Shown: positions 9,962-18,876 of the stretch, in pieces
Numbering within the stretch: position 1 is the first letter of the stretch
Layout of the letters: each line of letters opens with the position of its first letter
Origin: a cyanobacterium PCC 7702
GTDB taxonomy: Bacteria > Cyanobacteriota > Cyanobacteriia > Cyanobacteriales > Nostocaceae
Reading direction: 5' to 3'
Assembly (NCBI GenBank): GCA_000332255.1
Contig: KB235926.1
Location: 4,565,360 to 4,629,359 of the forward strand
Length of the DNA: 64,000 bases
Notes under the pieces: generated by a model
Told to the model about the DNA's origin: nothing
What the model saw: only the letters and a program-made list of their open reading frames with translations
Database searches by the model: none
Made by a program: the position numbers and the translations under genes

Positions 9962-10235
9962 AAAAAACAGACAGTAAATATTTTTAATTAGTAGCTAGTT
10001 TCGCCTAGTTTCTGTTAGCTAGCTACTGCTCTGAGTTTCTAATTCCTGAAAATATAACTGCTTTTTCATCTTTTTACATAGAAGCAAAAAGTTTTTACTA
10101 TGCCTTCATAATTAATTACGAAAAATACGCTTAGATTTATACTTGAGAATTTTAACAATCAATAAATTTTGGCTTCTTATAGATGTAGTTACAGTCAAAC
10201 AACCCTTAATACATAGGAAAATCCGAGGCAATTGC

Positions 10236-11009
10236 ATGAAAGCAGTAATTTTAGCTGGTGGGCTTGGTACGCGTCTAAGCGAAGAAACAAGCGTGAGACC
10301 AAAGCCAATGGTAGAAATAGGAGGCAAGCCAATTTTATGGCACATAATGAAAATTTACTCTGCCCACGGCATTAATGAATTCATCATTTGCTGCGGTTAT
10401 AAAGGATACGTAATTAAAGAATATTTTGCCAATTACTTTTTGCACATGTCAGACGTCACTTTTGACATGCGTTTTAACCAAATGAGCGTCCATTCAGGTT
10501 ATGCTGAACCTTGGCGCGTTACCTTAGTAGATACAGGTGATAACACCATGACTGGTGGAAGGTTAAAACGAGTCAAGGATCACATTGGCAACGAAACTTT
10601 TTGCTTTACCTACGGCGATGGTGTTAGTGATGTCAATATTACAGAATTAATTAAATTTCACCGCCAACAAAAGACACTGGCAACACTTACCGCAGTTCAA
10701 CCACCCGGACGTTTTGGCGCCATTATTTTAGGACCGGAGCAAACTACAATCGCTAGTTTTCGGGAAAAACCAGAAGGAGACGGCGCTTGGATTAACGGTG
10801 GTTATTTTGTTTTAGAACCAGAGGTCATTAACTTAATTGCAGATGATTCTACAGTTTGGGAAAGAGAACCACTAGAAAAGTTAGCAGAAATGCAGCAACT
10901 GTCTGCTTTTAAGCACCATGGTTTTTGGCAACCAATGGATACCTTGAGAGATAAAAATTACCTAGAAGAACTGTGGAAGAGCAATCAAGCTCCCTGGAAA
11001 ACATGGTAG
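10236..11009 (+). CDS. rfbF: Glucose-1-phosphate cytidylyltransferase
   Basis: RfbF makes CDP-glucose from glucose-1-phosphate and CTP, the entry to CDP-linked deoxysugars. The 257 residues match the family length and pattern: [18 protein letters not shown] nucleotide-binding loop, [12 protein letters not shown] (about 24-35), YGDGVSD acidic metal site (about 126-132) and the closing [12 protein letters not shown] chose the ATG at 10236; the longer frame from 10143 adds a non-family N-terminus. It is the first gene of the polysaccharide island. CDP-glucose 4,6-dehydratase (RfbG), the usual next enzyme, is not recognisable in the window, so the sugar made here may be unusual. In the Anabaena 7120 HEP island, as I recall it, a cytidylyltransferase gene also comes first. 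Confidence 0.93.
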   Translation: MKAVILAGGLGTRLSEETSVRPKPMVEIGGKPILWHIMKIYSAHGINEFIICCGYKGYVIKEYFANYFLHMSDVTFDMRFNQMSVHSGYAEPWRVTLVDTGDNTMTGGRLKRVKDHIGNETFCFTYGDGVSDVNITELIKFHRQQKTLATLTAVQPPGRFGAIILGPEQTTIASFREKPEGDGAWINGGYFVLEPEVINLIADDSTVWEREPLEKLAEMQQLSAFKHHGFWQPMDTLRDKNYLEELWKSNQAPWKTW

Positions 11010-11085
11010 GTAATTTCCAGTTGGTTCGACACTAATTTCACTTCAGTTTTTCTTTACTGTTTTAGCAACAAGGGCAATTTTACCA

Positions 11086-12300
11086 ATGTACGACTTTGCA
11101 ATTATCGGTGGAGGAATAGTAGGTCTTTCCACTGGTATGGCTTTAGGCAAACGCTATCCTCATGCCAAGATTTTAGTACTAGAAAAGGAAAGTCAATGGG
11201 CATTCCACCAAACCGGCAACAATAGTGGCGTTATTCACTCTGGAATTTATTATAAACCAGGAAGTTTAAAAGCGAGATTTTGCCGTGAAGGTTGTCGTTC
11301 AATGGTAGAATTCTGCCAAGAGCACGGAATTGATTATGAAATTTGTGGTAAGGTAATTGTTGCCACCACACCAGAAGAATTGCCACGCCTGGAGAATCTT
11401 TACCAACGAGGCTTGGAAAACGGTATAAAAATTAAAAGAATCAGCCCAGAGGAAGTTAAGGAAATCGAACCTTACGTTAGTTGCCTGGGCGCCATTCACG
11501 TACTATCAACAGGTATTGTAAATTATAAGCAAGTTTGTAAGAAATACGCGGAAATCATTGCCCAACAGGGAGGTGATCTGCGACTCAACACCAAAGTTGA
11601 AAAAATAATTACTAACAACAACTGTCACGTCCTGGAAACGAATAACGGTACTTTTAAAACTCGCTTTACAATCAATTGTGCTGGATTGCACAGCGATCGC
11701 GTGGCTAAAGGCGGCGGAGTCGATCCCCAAGCTAAAATAGTTCCTTTCCGGGGAGAATACTACGAACTTAAACCAGAAAAGCGCTATTTAGTCAAAGGAT
11801 TGATTTATCCTGTTCCCAATCCCGAATTTCCCTTCTTGGGCGTGCATTTTACCCGCATGATAGATGGTAGCGTTCATGCAGGGCCAAATGCCGTTCTCAG
11901 TCTCAAACGCGAAGGTTATAAAAAAACAGACTTTGACTGGCGTGACTTTGTGGAAGTCATGACTTATCCTGGGTTTTGGAAGCTGGCAGCAAAACACGCT
12001 GATGAAGGAATTAAGGAAATAATTCGTTCCTTGAGTAAAGCAGCTTTTACAAAAAGTTTGCAAAAGCTCATCCCCCAAGTGCAAGCAGAAGACTTAATTC
12101 CTACCCATGCTGGAGTTCGCGCCCAAGCATTACTGTATGATGGAAAGTTAGTAGACGACTTTTTAATCCTTCACGGACAAAACTCCGTCCATGTTTGCAA
12201 TGCTCCTTCCCCGGCGGCGACTTCTTCTATAGAAATTGGCAAAGCAATAGTCGCGCAAATTCCCGATCAACAGCACCTGCAAACAACCCTGGTCAGATAA
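11086..12300 (+). CDS. lhgO: LhgO-like FAD-dependent oxidase
   Basis: This 404-residue protein has the N-terminal FAD Rossmann motif GGGIVGLSTGMAL (about 8-20). It also has the LhgO-family signature HQTGNNSGVIHSGIYY (about 44-59) and the C-terminal THAGVRAQ segment. The best-known members oxidise L-2-hydroxyglutarate to 2-oxoglutarate at the membrane. Here it sits 76 bases after rfbF, inside a sugar-nucleotide gene set, so its substrate may well be a sugar acid or another 2-hydroxy acid. That is an inference from place only. The length is normal and no residue loss is evident. The symbol names the family, not a proven reaction. Confidence 0.85.
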   Translation: MYDFAIIGGGIVGLSTGMALGKRYPHAKILVLEKESQWAFHQTGNNSGVIHSGIYYKPGSLKARFCREGCRSMVEFCQEHGIDYEICGKVIVATTPEELPRLENLYQRGLENGIKIKRISPEEVKEIEPYVSCLGAIHVLSTGIVNYKQVCKKYAEIIAQQGGDLRLNTKVEKIITNNNCHVLETNNGTFKTRFTINCAGLHSDRVAKGGGVDPQAKIVPFRGEYYELKPEKRYLVKGLIYPVPNPEFPFLGVHFTRMIDGSVHAGPNAVLSLKREGYKKTDFDWRDFVEVMTYPGFWKLAAKHADEGIKEIIRSLSKAAFTKSLQKLIPQVQAEDLIPTHAGVRAQALLYDGKLVDDFLILHGQNSVHVCNAPSPAATSSIEIGKAIVAQIPDQQHLQTTLVR

Positions 12301-12337
12301 AATCAAAAAGTACTTGCACTCAGCAAACTCTGCAAAA

Positions 12338-12608
12338 AAGTCTTACGCCGTACTTCTAGAAAAAATACCTACACGTGCTAAAGTTTTGATTACCTCTAGA
12401 GCTTCTTTGGAGTCCAAAGTTGATATTGGAACATTAAAAAATTCCCATATCGAAAATTGGCAAAAACGGTAAGTGACAATTTTAGAGACTCCAATGCAAG
12501 CCATTTTAGTAGCAAGAAAGTTGCAAGCGAAGATGACTGTTGGCTCAATCTGACTCTATTGCAGTTGGCTTACCTGCCAAAGTGATTTTCAAGCGAGATC
12601 GAAGTTAA
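12338..12608 (+). pseudogene. Remnant of a hexapeptide-repeat acyltransferase
   Basis: Two short coding fragments survive between lhgO and the next gene. The first, ending at the stop 12473-12475, reads ...VLITSRASLESKVDIGT and then SHIENW. It resembles the start of WbpD/WbbJ-type left-handed beta-helix acetyltransferases (HPSA-xIExxVxIGxxTxIW). The second, in another frame (12537-12608), reads SDSIAVGLPAKVIFKRDR, like the C-terminal VPAKVI(K)R ending of the same family. A frame holding MTVGSI (12494-12553) lies between them. The central repeats are gone and the frames differ, so no active enzyme can be made. It suggests the island once encoded a sugar acetyltransferase. The assignment rests on short motifs. 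Confidence 0.55.
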
Positions 12609-12636
12609 ATTAACCAAACAAAGGACTTTTGTAATA

Positions 12637-13665
12637 ATGAAAATACTAGTAACTGGAACAGAAGGCTACCTCGGCTCACTATTGCCTCCTCTTCTATTTC
12701 AACGCGGACACGAAGTTATTGGTGTAGATACAGGCTTTTATAAAGCTGGTTGGTTATATAACGGTACGGGAATCACAGCCAAAACCCTGAACAAAGATAT
12801 TCGCCATATCACCGCAGAAGATTTGCAAGGTGTCGAAGCAGTAGTTCACATGGCAGAACTTTCCAACGACCCAACCGGACAGCTGGCACCTCACATCACC
12901 TACGATATTAACCACAAAGGTTCTGTTCGTCTTGCCAAACTAGCCAAACAAGCAGGTGTGCGTCGCTTTGTTTACATGTCTTCCTGCAGCGTTTATGGCG
13001 TGGCGACTGAAGAAGACGTGACTGAAGAATCGCCAGTTAATCCTCAAACAGCTTACGCAGAATGTAAAGTCCTAGTCGAGCGAGATGTCCAGCAGTTAGC
13101 TGATGACGATTTTTCTCCTACCTTTTTGCGAAATGCGACCGCCTTTGGTGCTTCTCCCAGGATGCGCTTTGATATTGTGTTAAACAATTTGGCAGGTTTG
13201 GCATGGACAACAAAAGAAATCAAAATGACCAGCGACGGTACACCTTGGCGTCCCCTAGTCCACGCCTTGGATATTTGTAAGGCGATCGCCTGCACCCTCG
13301 AAGCACCCCGTGACGTAGTACACAATCAAATTTTTAATGTTGGCGATACCAGCAACAATTACCGAGTCAAAGAAATCGCACAAATTATTGCAGGTGTTTT
13401 TCCTGGATGTAGATTGAGCTTTGGTGAACAAGGATCGGACAATCGCAGTTACCGAGTTTCTTTCCAAAAAATTAATACAAAACTTCCCGGGTTTAAGTGT
13501 GATTGGAACGCACAACAAGGTGCTAAGCAGTTATTTGATTTATTCACCCTTATCGATCTGACACAAGATATCTTCTCCTTTAGAGGTTTCACCCGCCTCA
13601 AGCAACTAGAATATCTTATCCGCACCCAACAAATTGACAAGGATTTCTTCTGGACGAAAAAGTAA
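12637..13665 (+). CDS. NAD-dependent sugar epimerase/dehydratase (extended SDR)
   Basis: The 342-residue protein is an extended short-chain dehydrogenase. It has the NAD motif TGTEGYLGS (6-14), the SSCSVYG strand with its catalytic Ser (about 114-120), and the YAECK Tyr/Lys pair (about 140-144). It acts on a nucleotide-linked sugar in the cytoplasm; which one cannot be read from the sequence. The GYLGSLLPP start differs from CDP-glucose 4,6-dehydratase (GHTGFKG-type), so it is not an obvious RfbG. It follows the acyltransferase remnant and stands before the RmlC-like gene. It fits a sugar modified by epimerisation or reduction in the CDP or dTDP branch. In the Anabaena HEP island a similar gene occupies a similar place, as I recall it. 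Confidence 0.88.
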   Translation: MKILVTGTEGYLGSLLPPLLFQRGHEVIGVDTGFYKAGWLYNGTGITAKTLNKDIRHITAEDLQGVEAVVHMAELSNDPTGQLAPHITYDINHKGSVRLAKLAKQAGVRRFVYMSSCSVYGVATEEDVTEESPVNPQTAYAECKVLVERDVQQLADDDFSPTFLRNATAFGASPRMRFDIVLNNLAGLAWTTKEIKMTSDGTPWRPLVHALDICKAIACTLEAPRDVVHNQIFNVGDTSNNYRVKEIAQIIAGVFPGCRLSFGEQGSDNRSYRVSFQKINTKLPGFKCDWNAQQGAKQLFDLFTLIDLTQDIFSFRGFTRLKQLEYLIRTQQIDKDFFWTKK

Positions 13666-13990
13666 CAACATTTTCTCTTTGTCTGTATAAACTATTGCAG
13701 CTTCCGAATCAACTATGCTTGGTTCGGACTTCTCTATTTATATACAAAAAAATTGTCGTTTCTTTAAGGAGCTTAAACAAAGATTAACCTCCCTGCACGC
13801 ATAGGTGTGAGAATATCTATTTAGTTACTTTTTTCATGTCAATTTTGACACAAATTGTTCTAAGATAAACAAATTAATTACCATTGTTGCGAGCAATCAA
13901 TAGTGGCAGCATCACTTGCTCAAGTGCAAAAATATTGTAACTATTTTTGCCAAGATCATTTCTAGTAAAGTTGAAGGGTATACATTAATT
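13666..13990. other. Intergenic gap before the RmlC-like gene
   Basis: About 325 AT-rich bases. A short inverted repeat GAGCAA...TTGCTC lies near 13893-13922. I see no gene. A longer reading of the next frame (from 13916) adds 25 residues with no family match, so I treat it as leader. Confidence 0.4.
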
Positions 13991-14554
13991 ATGATTTTTA
14001 CTCCCACCGAACTTCAAGACGCGTACATCATTGATTTAGAAGAAAAGCACGATAACCGCGGCTTCTTCGCTCGTACATTCTGCGCTAAAGAATTTGAAGC
14101 CCATGGTTTAAAACCGGTAGTTGCTCAATGCAACTTATCTTTTAATCATAAAAAAGGCACTTTGCGAGGAATGCACTATCAAATTCCTCCCGCCGCAGAA
14201 ACAAAATTAATTCGCTGTACCCGCGGGGCCATCTATGATGTTATTATCGACATGCGTCCTGACTCTCCCACATACTTAAAACATATTGGTGTAGAACTAA
14301 CTGCAGAAAATCGTCGGGCTTTGTATGTACCAGAAATGTTCGCCCACGGCTATCAAGCACTCACAGATGGAGCTGAAGTTATATATCAAGTTGGTGAATT
14401 TTATACGCCAGGATATGAAAGAGGTCTGCGCTACGATGACCCTTTTTTCAACATTAAATGGCCTCTCGAGGTAACTGAAATTTCTGAAAAAGATAAAAAT
14501 TGGCCTTTAATGACAACGATCGCTGCCGGTAGCAGTTCTTCGGAAAAGAGGTAA
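13991..14554 (+). CDS. rfbC: dTDP-4-dehydrorhamnose 3,5-epimerase-like cupin
   Basis: This 187-residue cupin matches RfbC/RmlC, which epimerises C3 and C5 of a 4-keto-deoxysugar nucleotide. Family motifs are KHDNRGFFARTF (about 15-26), the catalytic-His segment TLRGMHYQ (about 57-64), RCTRGAIYDVIIDMR (about 73-87), FAHGYQAL and the substrate Tyr in VIYQ, ending with RYDDP. I chose the ATG at 13991 because MIFTPTEL is a normal RmlC start. Its partners RmlA, RmlB and RmlD are not in the window, so it may act on a CDP-sugar here or rely on genes elsewhere. A hairpin terminator follows 22 bases after the stop. Confidence 0.88.
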   Translation: MIFTPTELQDAYIIDLEEKHDNRGFFARTFCAKEFEAHGLKPVVAQCNLSFNHKKGTLRGMHYQIPPAAETKLIRCTRGAIYDVIIDMRPDSPTYLKHIGVELTAENRRALYVPEMFAHGYQALTDGAEVIYQVGEFYTPGYERGLRYDDPFFNIKWPLEVTEISEKDKNWPLMTTIAAGSSSSEKR

Positions 14555-14576
14555 CCGCACATCAAGTAAGAATACT

Positions 14577-14612
14577 CGCCTCAGGGAGGCGGGATTAAAA
14601 TTTATTGTTTTT
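14577..14612 (+). terminator. Rho-independent-type terminator after rfbC
   Basis: CGCCTC (14577-14582), loop AGG, GAGGCG (14586-14591), followed within about 15 bases by a T-rich run (TTTATTGTTTTTTG). It lies 22 bases after the rfbC stop. Confidence 0.65.
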
Positions 14613-14989
14613 TGACGACAAAAATTATTCCAAGTAACAGTAATTAGGATGTAAATGGGGTGGAAAAATGTAGCTTAAAACAAAGATAATGATTTCTTTA
14701 CTTAATGTTGCTAAAGTAATATTAATAGATTGAAAAATAAAATTTAAATCTTGCCCTTTCCATGCTTATCACAGTTTTCCTTTCCCCTTCTACCTAATTG
14801 TTTAGGTTGTCGGGAAAATTTATAAGTACAAATTAAGAGGATGATAGTTGGAAAACTAGCCTCCAATTATATCACAGCTTCGGGTTGTTTTTGTACTTTT
14901 GTGCGTGGCAATTAAATGGATAAATAATGTTGGGGAACAAAATTTAAACTGCAAGTTTCGCATTTGAATAAACCACAGGAGTATAAGTG
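14592..14989. other. Intergenic region before the SAF oxidoreductase
   Basis: About 400 AT-rich bases with no gene. It must hold the promoter of the next gene, because a terminator closes the previous one. The Shine-Dalgarno CAGGAG (14976-14981) at its end sets the start at 14990. Confidence 0.4.
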
Positions 14990-16303
14990 ATGATAATCGT
15001 GGATCGCGCTTTGGCTGCTCGTGCAGAAGCAGGTAACCCAATTAAGGTTGGTATGATCGGTGCTGGTTTTATGGGACGGGGAATAGCTAATCAAATTATC
15101 AATTCCGTTCCCGGTATGGACTTAGTTGCTATTTCTAACCGTCATATCGATGCAGCGAAACGAGCTTATTCAGAAGCAGGAATTGAGGATTTGAAAATTG
15201 CTACCACTGTCACAGAGTTAGAAGATGCGATCGCCAATGGCAAATATGCAGTCACCGAAGACGCAATGTTACTTTGCCGCGCGCAAGGGCTTGACGCTTT
15301 AATTGAAGTAACCGGGGCCGTAGAATTTGGTGCTAGTGTGGTCATGGAGGCGATCGCCCACAAAAAGCACGTCATCATGATGAATGCCGAACTTGACGGT
15401 ACCATCGGGCCAATTCTCAAAGTATACGCCGATAAAGCAGGCGTCATCCTCACAGCTTGCGACGGGGATCAACCAGGGGTACAAATGAACCTCTACCGAT
15501 TTGTCAAAAGCATAGGTTTGACTCCTCTTTTGTGCGGTAACATCAAGGGATTGCAAGATCCGTACCGCAACCCAACTACCCAGGAAGGATTTGCCAAGCG
15601 TTGGGGACAAAAACCCCATATGGTTACCAGCTTTGCTGATGGTACAAAAATTTCCTTCGAACAAGCGATTGTCGCCAATGCCACAGGAATGAAAGTTGCC
15701 AAACGGGGAATGCTGGGATACAACTTCAACGGTCATGTTGATGAAATGACCCACATGTACGACGTTGAACAACTAAAAGCGTGGGGCGGTATAGTTGATT
15801 ACGTTGTGGGAGCCAAACCAGGACCAGGAGTATTTGTGTTTGCTACCCACGACGATCCCAAGCAACGTCACTATCTAAACCTTTACAAATTAGGTGAAGG
15901 TCCCCTCTACAGCTTCTACACTCCTTACCATCTTTGCCACTTTGAAGTACCGATTTCTGTTGCCAGGGCGGTTATCTTCAAAGATTACGTCTTAGCTCCC
16001 CTAGGTGCTCCTGTTGTCGACGTTGTCACCACCGCCAAAATAGATTTAAAAGCAGGAGAAACCCTAGACGGCATAGGTTACTACATGACCTACGGGCAAT
16101 GCGAAAATTCCAACATAGTTCAAGAACAAAATCTCCTGCCCATAGGTCTGGCAGAAGGATGTCGCCTCAAGCGAGATATTCCCAAAGATCAAGTTCTCAC
16201 CTACGATGACGTAGAACTACCCCAGGGTAGACTGTGCGACCAACTCCGATCTGAACAAAACAACTATTTCGCTACAACTAAAACCTTAGCAGCAGTCAAG
16301 TAA
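14990..16303 (+). CDS. NAD(P)-dependent oxidoreductase with SAF domain
   Basis: This 437-residue protein has a homoserine-dehydrogenase-like NAD-binding domain at the start (MIGAGFMGRGIANQ, about 21-34, then a SNRHIDAA segment). It has a long central domain (ACDGDQPGVQ, NIKGLQDPYRNP) and a C-terminal SAF domain of the antifreeze/AFP type (about 340-420, with VLAPLGAPVVDVVT and CRLKRDIPKDQVLTYDDV). Family members are annotated only as NAD(P)H-dependent oxidoreductases. The true substrate is unknown to me, though sugar or aldonate derivatives are plausible. I chose ATG 14990, eight bases after GGAG; a GTG three bases earlier is the alternative. The gene lies between rfbC and a GT4 gene, so it probably helps to make a precursor sugar for the polysaccharide. 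Confidence 0.82.
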   Translation: MIIVDRALAARAEAGNPIKVGMIGAGFMGRGIANQIINSVPGMDLVAISNRHIDAAKRAYSEAGIEDLKIATTVTELEDAIANGKYAVTEDAMLLCRAQGLDALIEVTGAVEFGASVVMEAIAHKKHVIMMNAELDGTIGPILKVYADKAGVILTACDGDQPGVQMNLYRFVKSIGLTPLLCGNIKGLQDPYRNPTTQEGFAKRWGQKPHMVTSFADGTKISFEQAIVANATGMKVAKRGMLGYNFNGHVDEMTHMYDVEQLKAWGGIVDYVVGAKPGPGVFVFATHDDPKQRHYLNLYKLGEGPLYSFYTPYHLCHFEVPISVARAVIFKDYVLAPLGAPVVDVVTTAKIDLKAGETLDGIGYYMTYGQCENSNIVQEQNLLPIGLAEGCRLKRDIPKDQVLTYDDVELPQGRLCDQLRSEQNNYFATTKTLAAVK

Positions 16304-16317
16304 AAAAGTTAATTAAC

Positions 16318-16435
16318 ATCTTGCTCTAATCTCCGTCAATGCATATGCACAGCTTGAAGAAACTCATAAAAAGTTAAACCAAGCAAACACATTGCATCTG
16401 GTTAGAGCAAGATTTGCACTCATTTAATAGTGCAA
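16318..16435. repeat. Paired inverted repeats downstream of the SAF gene
   Basis: ATCTTGCTCTAA (16318-16329) and TTAGAGCAAGAT (16402-16413) form a perfect 12-base inverted repeat with a 72-base spacer. The spacer holds CAATG/CATTG (16337-16341 and 16390-16394). Directly after it TTGCACT (16414-16420) and AGTGCAA (16429-16435) form a second perfect stem. It could be a composite terminator, a structured RNA or a small non-autonomous element. Confidence 0.6.
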
Positions 16436-16552
16436 AATTCAGCTGCAATTTGTGAAAAACTCGAAGTATCGATGAAAGTCTTTACCTGTAAATGATTGCC
16501 AGCAAAAATCAATGACAACTGAATAATCAACATTCCTGTTTTTGTGGTGTAT

Positions 16553-17770
16553 ATGCAAAGTAACCTCAGCAAGCGCGTTCAAAACGCAGTAACTGTTTTG
16601 GTAAGCAAAATCCAAAACCAAAGAAAAAGACGAATGGCGATCGCGCTCAAGCCAAAACAGCCCGCTAAAGGTAACGTACTCCTATCATATGTTCTGGAAG
16701 CATTTCTGTTAAAAGCAGGTCAACCCATTCCCATTTCTCACACACATTACTGGGAATCCCTGCAAATAGCAAAAACATTTTTAGAAATGGGTTATTGCGT
16801 GGATGTTATTCGTTTCGACAATGACATCTTTATTCCACAAAAAGATTATGCGTTTTTTATTGAAACTCGTTGGAACTTACAAAGAAGCGCCAGCTACTTA
16901 AACAAAGATTGCATCAAAATATTCCATGCAGACACGGCCCATCTTTTATTCCATAATGCAGCAGAAGCAAAAAGATTGCTGGATCTGCAACAGCGACGCG
17001 GTATCACTCTTATACCTCGCAGATACGAACTACCCAACAAAGCCATCGAATACGCTGATTGTGCTACAGTTCTGGGCAATGAATTTACTTTGAGTACTTA
17101 CAAATATGCCCAAAAGCCCCTCTACCCAATTCCCATTTCCTCACCATTAGTATATCCCTGTCCCCGAGACAAAGACTTCGAAGTTTGTCGCAAACATTTT
17201 CTTTGGTTTAGCAGCGGTGGTTTGGTTCATAAAGGCTTGGATTTACTTTTGGATGTATTTTTACAAATTCCAGACTACCATCTCACAATCTGCGGTCCAG
17301 TTAACAAAGAAGAAGATTTTGTCCAAGCTTTCTACAAGGAACTATACCAAACACCAAACATTCATACTGTTGGCTGGGTAAATATTGACAGCGACCAATT
17401 TCGAGAAATAATTAATAGTTGCATTGGACTGGTTTATCCTTCTTGTTCGGAGGGACAATCGGGTGCAGTGGTCACTTGTTTGCATGCAGGTCTAATTCCT
17501 ATTGTTAGCTACGAATCCGGTGTAGACGTGCATGATTTTGGCGTAATTTTAAGGGAGTGTTCGATCGCAGAAATCAAGGACGCTATCATTAAAATTTCCC
17601 ATTTGCCGATAGCTCAGCTGAGACAGATGGCAATCAAAGCATGGGAATATGCCAGAGCAAATCATACTAGAGACAGATTTGCCAAAGTTTATAAAGAAAC
17701 TATTCACCAAATCCAAAAAAATCACAGCCAGAAAACAACGTTGGCAGTTTCGAATCCTGTTTTTAAATAA
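16553..17770 (+). CDS. Glycosyltransferase family 4-like protein
   Basis: The 405-residue protein has a GT-B fold pattern. The C-terminal half shows WFSSGGLVHKGLDLLLDVF (about 216-234), LTICGP, and SEGQSGAVVTCLHAGLIPI (about 300-318), the last being the donor-binding E-x7-E-like region with the first Glu kept. The N-terminal acceptor half is divergent (HTHYWESLQIAKTFLEMGY, then the RFDNDIFIP stretch). It would transfer a nucleotide sugar to a growing chain on the inner face of the membrane. I chose ATG 16553; GTG 16544 is in frame. It lies in the polysaccharide island before an epimerase gene. Neither donor nor acceptor can be read from the sequence. Confidence 0.8.
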   Translation: MQSNLSKRVQNAVTVLVSKIQNQRKRRMAIALKPKQPAKGNVLLSYVLEAFLLKAGQPIPISHTHYWESLQIAKTFLEMGYCVDVIRFDNDIFIPQKDYAFFIETRWNLQRSASYLNKDCIKIFHADTAHLLFHNAAEAKRLLDLQQRRGITLIPRRYELPNKAIEYADCATVLGNEFTLSTYKYAQKPLYPIPISSPLVYPCPRDKDFEVCRKHFLWFSSGGLVHKGLDLLLDVFLQIPDYHLTICGPVNKEEDFVQAFYKELYQTPNIHTVGWVNIDSDQFREIINSCIGLVYPSCSEGQSGAVVTCLHAGLIPIVSYESGVDVHDFGVILRECSIAEIKDAIIKISHLPIAQLRQMAIKAWEYARANHTRDRFAKVYKETIHQIQKNHSQKTTLAVSNPVFK

Positions 17771-17805
17771 AAAGTTTAAATAATTTTCAACAAAGGATGC
17801 AGAAC

Positions 17806-18726
17806 ATGCATTTTCTGGTCACTGGAGGAGCAGGTTTTATTGGCTCTCACCTGATAGAAGATTTATTGGCAGCAGAATATAAAGTTACCGCCATCGATGA
17901 CCTCAGTAGCGGAAATTTACAAAATCTTCCCGAGCATTATAATTTAACGTTTATCCAAAAAAACATATTAGCATGCCAGCCACAGGATTTTGCTGAACCC
18001 ATTGATGGTCTTGTTCACCTAGCAGCTATCCCCTCCGTAACCGCATCTTGGCTAAAACCTTTACAGACTCATAAGAATAACTTATCTACAACCCTTGCTG
18101 CGATCGAATTATGTCAAGCACTAAAAATCCCCAGACTTGTCTTTGCTAGTTCTGCTGCTGTCTACGGTGACCAAACATCTATTCCAATTCGGGAAGATTG
18201 TCAGCCTAATCCTATTTCTCCCTACGGACTACAAAAATTGACCGGCGAGCAGTATGCAACCATGTTTGCTCACAAATTAGGATTTTCTTTTGTCGGACTG
18301 CGTCTATTTAATATGTTTGGTCCCCGACAATTATTTTCATCCCAATACTCTGGTGTAATTTCTATCTTTATTTCTGCCATGAAACAAAATTTGCCCATAA
18401 CTATTTATGGCGATGGAAGTCAAACACGAGATTTTGTGTTTGTTAAAGATGTAGCAGCTGCTTTTACTAAAGCCCTGATTGTCGATCTTCCTCTAGGTTC
18501 AAGTACAATTTGCAACATTGGTACCGGGAAATCTACTTCTATTCTCCAACTTGTTCAGCTTCTCAAAGATTTCTTTCCCCATTGGAACAAAAAAGTTAGT
18601 TTTACTACTGCTCGTGCAGGTGATGTCGAGCATTCGCAAGCAGATATGTCGAAGGCAGCATTGTTGTTAAATTTTACACCCCAATGGTCCGTTGCTTCTG
18701 GGTTAGAATATTTATGTAAATTTTAG
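17806..18726 (+). CDS. NAD-dependent epimerase, UDP-glucose 4-epimerase-like
   Basis: This 306-residue extended SDR has TGGAGFIGSHL (6-16), the ASSAAVYGD strand with catalytic Ser (about 117-125) and the Tyr/Lys pair YGLQK (about 142-146). RLFNMFGPRQ and GDGSQTRDFVFVKDVA (about 196-211) are typical of nucleotide-sugar 4-epimerases and related dehydratases. It would interconvert UDP-sugars for the chain. I chose ATG 17806 because the Shine-Dalgarno AAGGA (17793-17797) overlaps the earlier in-frame ATG at 17797 and stands eight bases from this one. It follows the GT4 gene by 35 bases and precedes the beta-propeller gene. The exact sugar is not known. Confidence 0.88.
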   Translation: MHFLVTGGAGFIGSHLIEDLLAAEYKVTAIDDLSSGNLQNLPEHYNLTFIQKNILACQPQDFAEPIDGLVHLAAIPSVTASWLKPLQTHKNNLSTTLAAIELCQALKIPRLVFASSAAVYGDQTSIPIREDCQPNPISPYGLQKLTGEQYATMFAHKLGFSFVGLRLFNMFGPRQLFSSQYSGVISIFISAMKQNLPITIYGDGSQTRDFVFVKDVAAAFTKALIVDLPLGSSTICNIGTGKSTSILQLVQLLKDFFPHWNKKVSFTTARAGDVEHSQADMSKAALLLNFTPQWSVASGLEYLCKF

Positions 18727-18876
18727 CTTTGGAGCCTAAAAATACAGATTAATGCCTGGAGTTTTAGCATGAATATTGATAACTCTTTAGTAATCTTGTC
18801 AAAAATATTTAAAGATTTTATGAAATCAAACATTTAATACTAAATCTTCTTTATTAGCTTGCAGAAAATCTTGACT

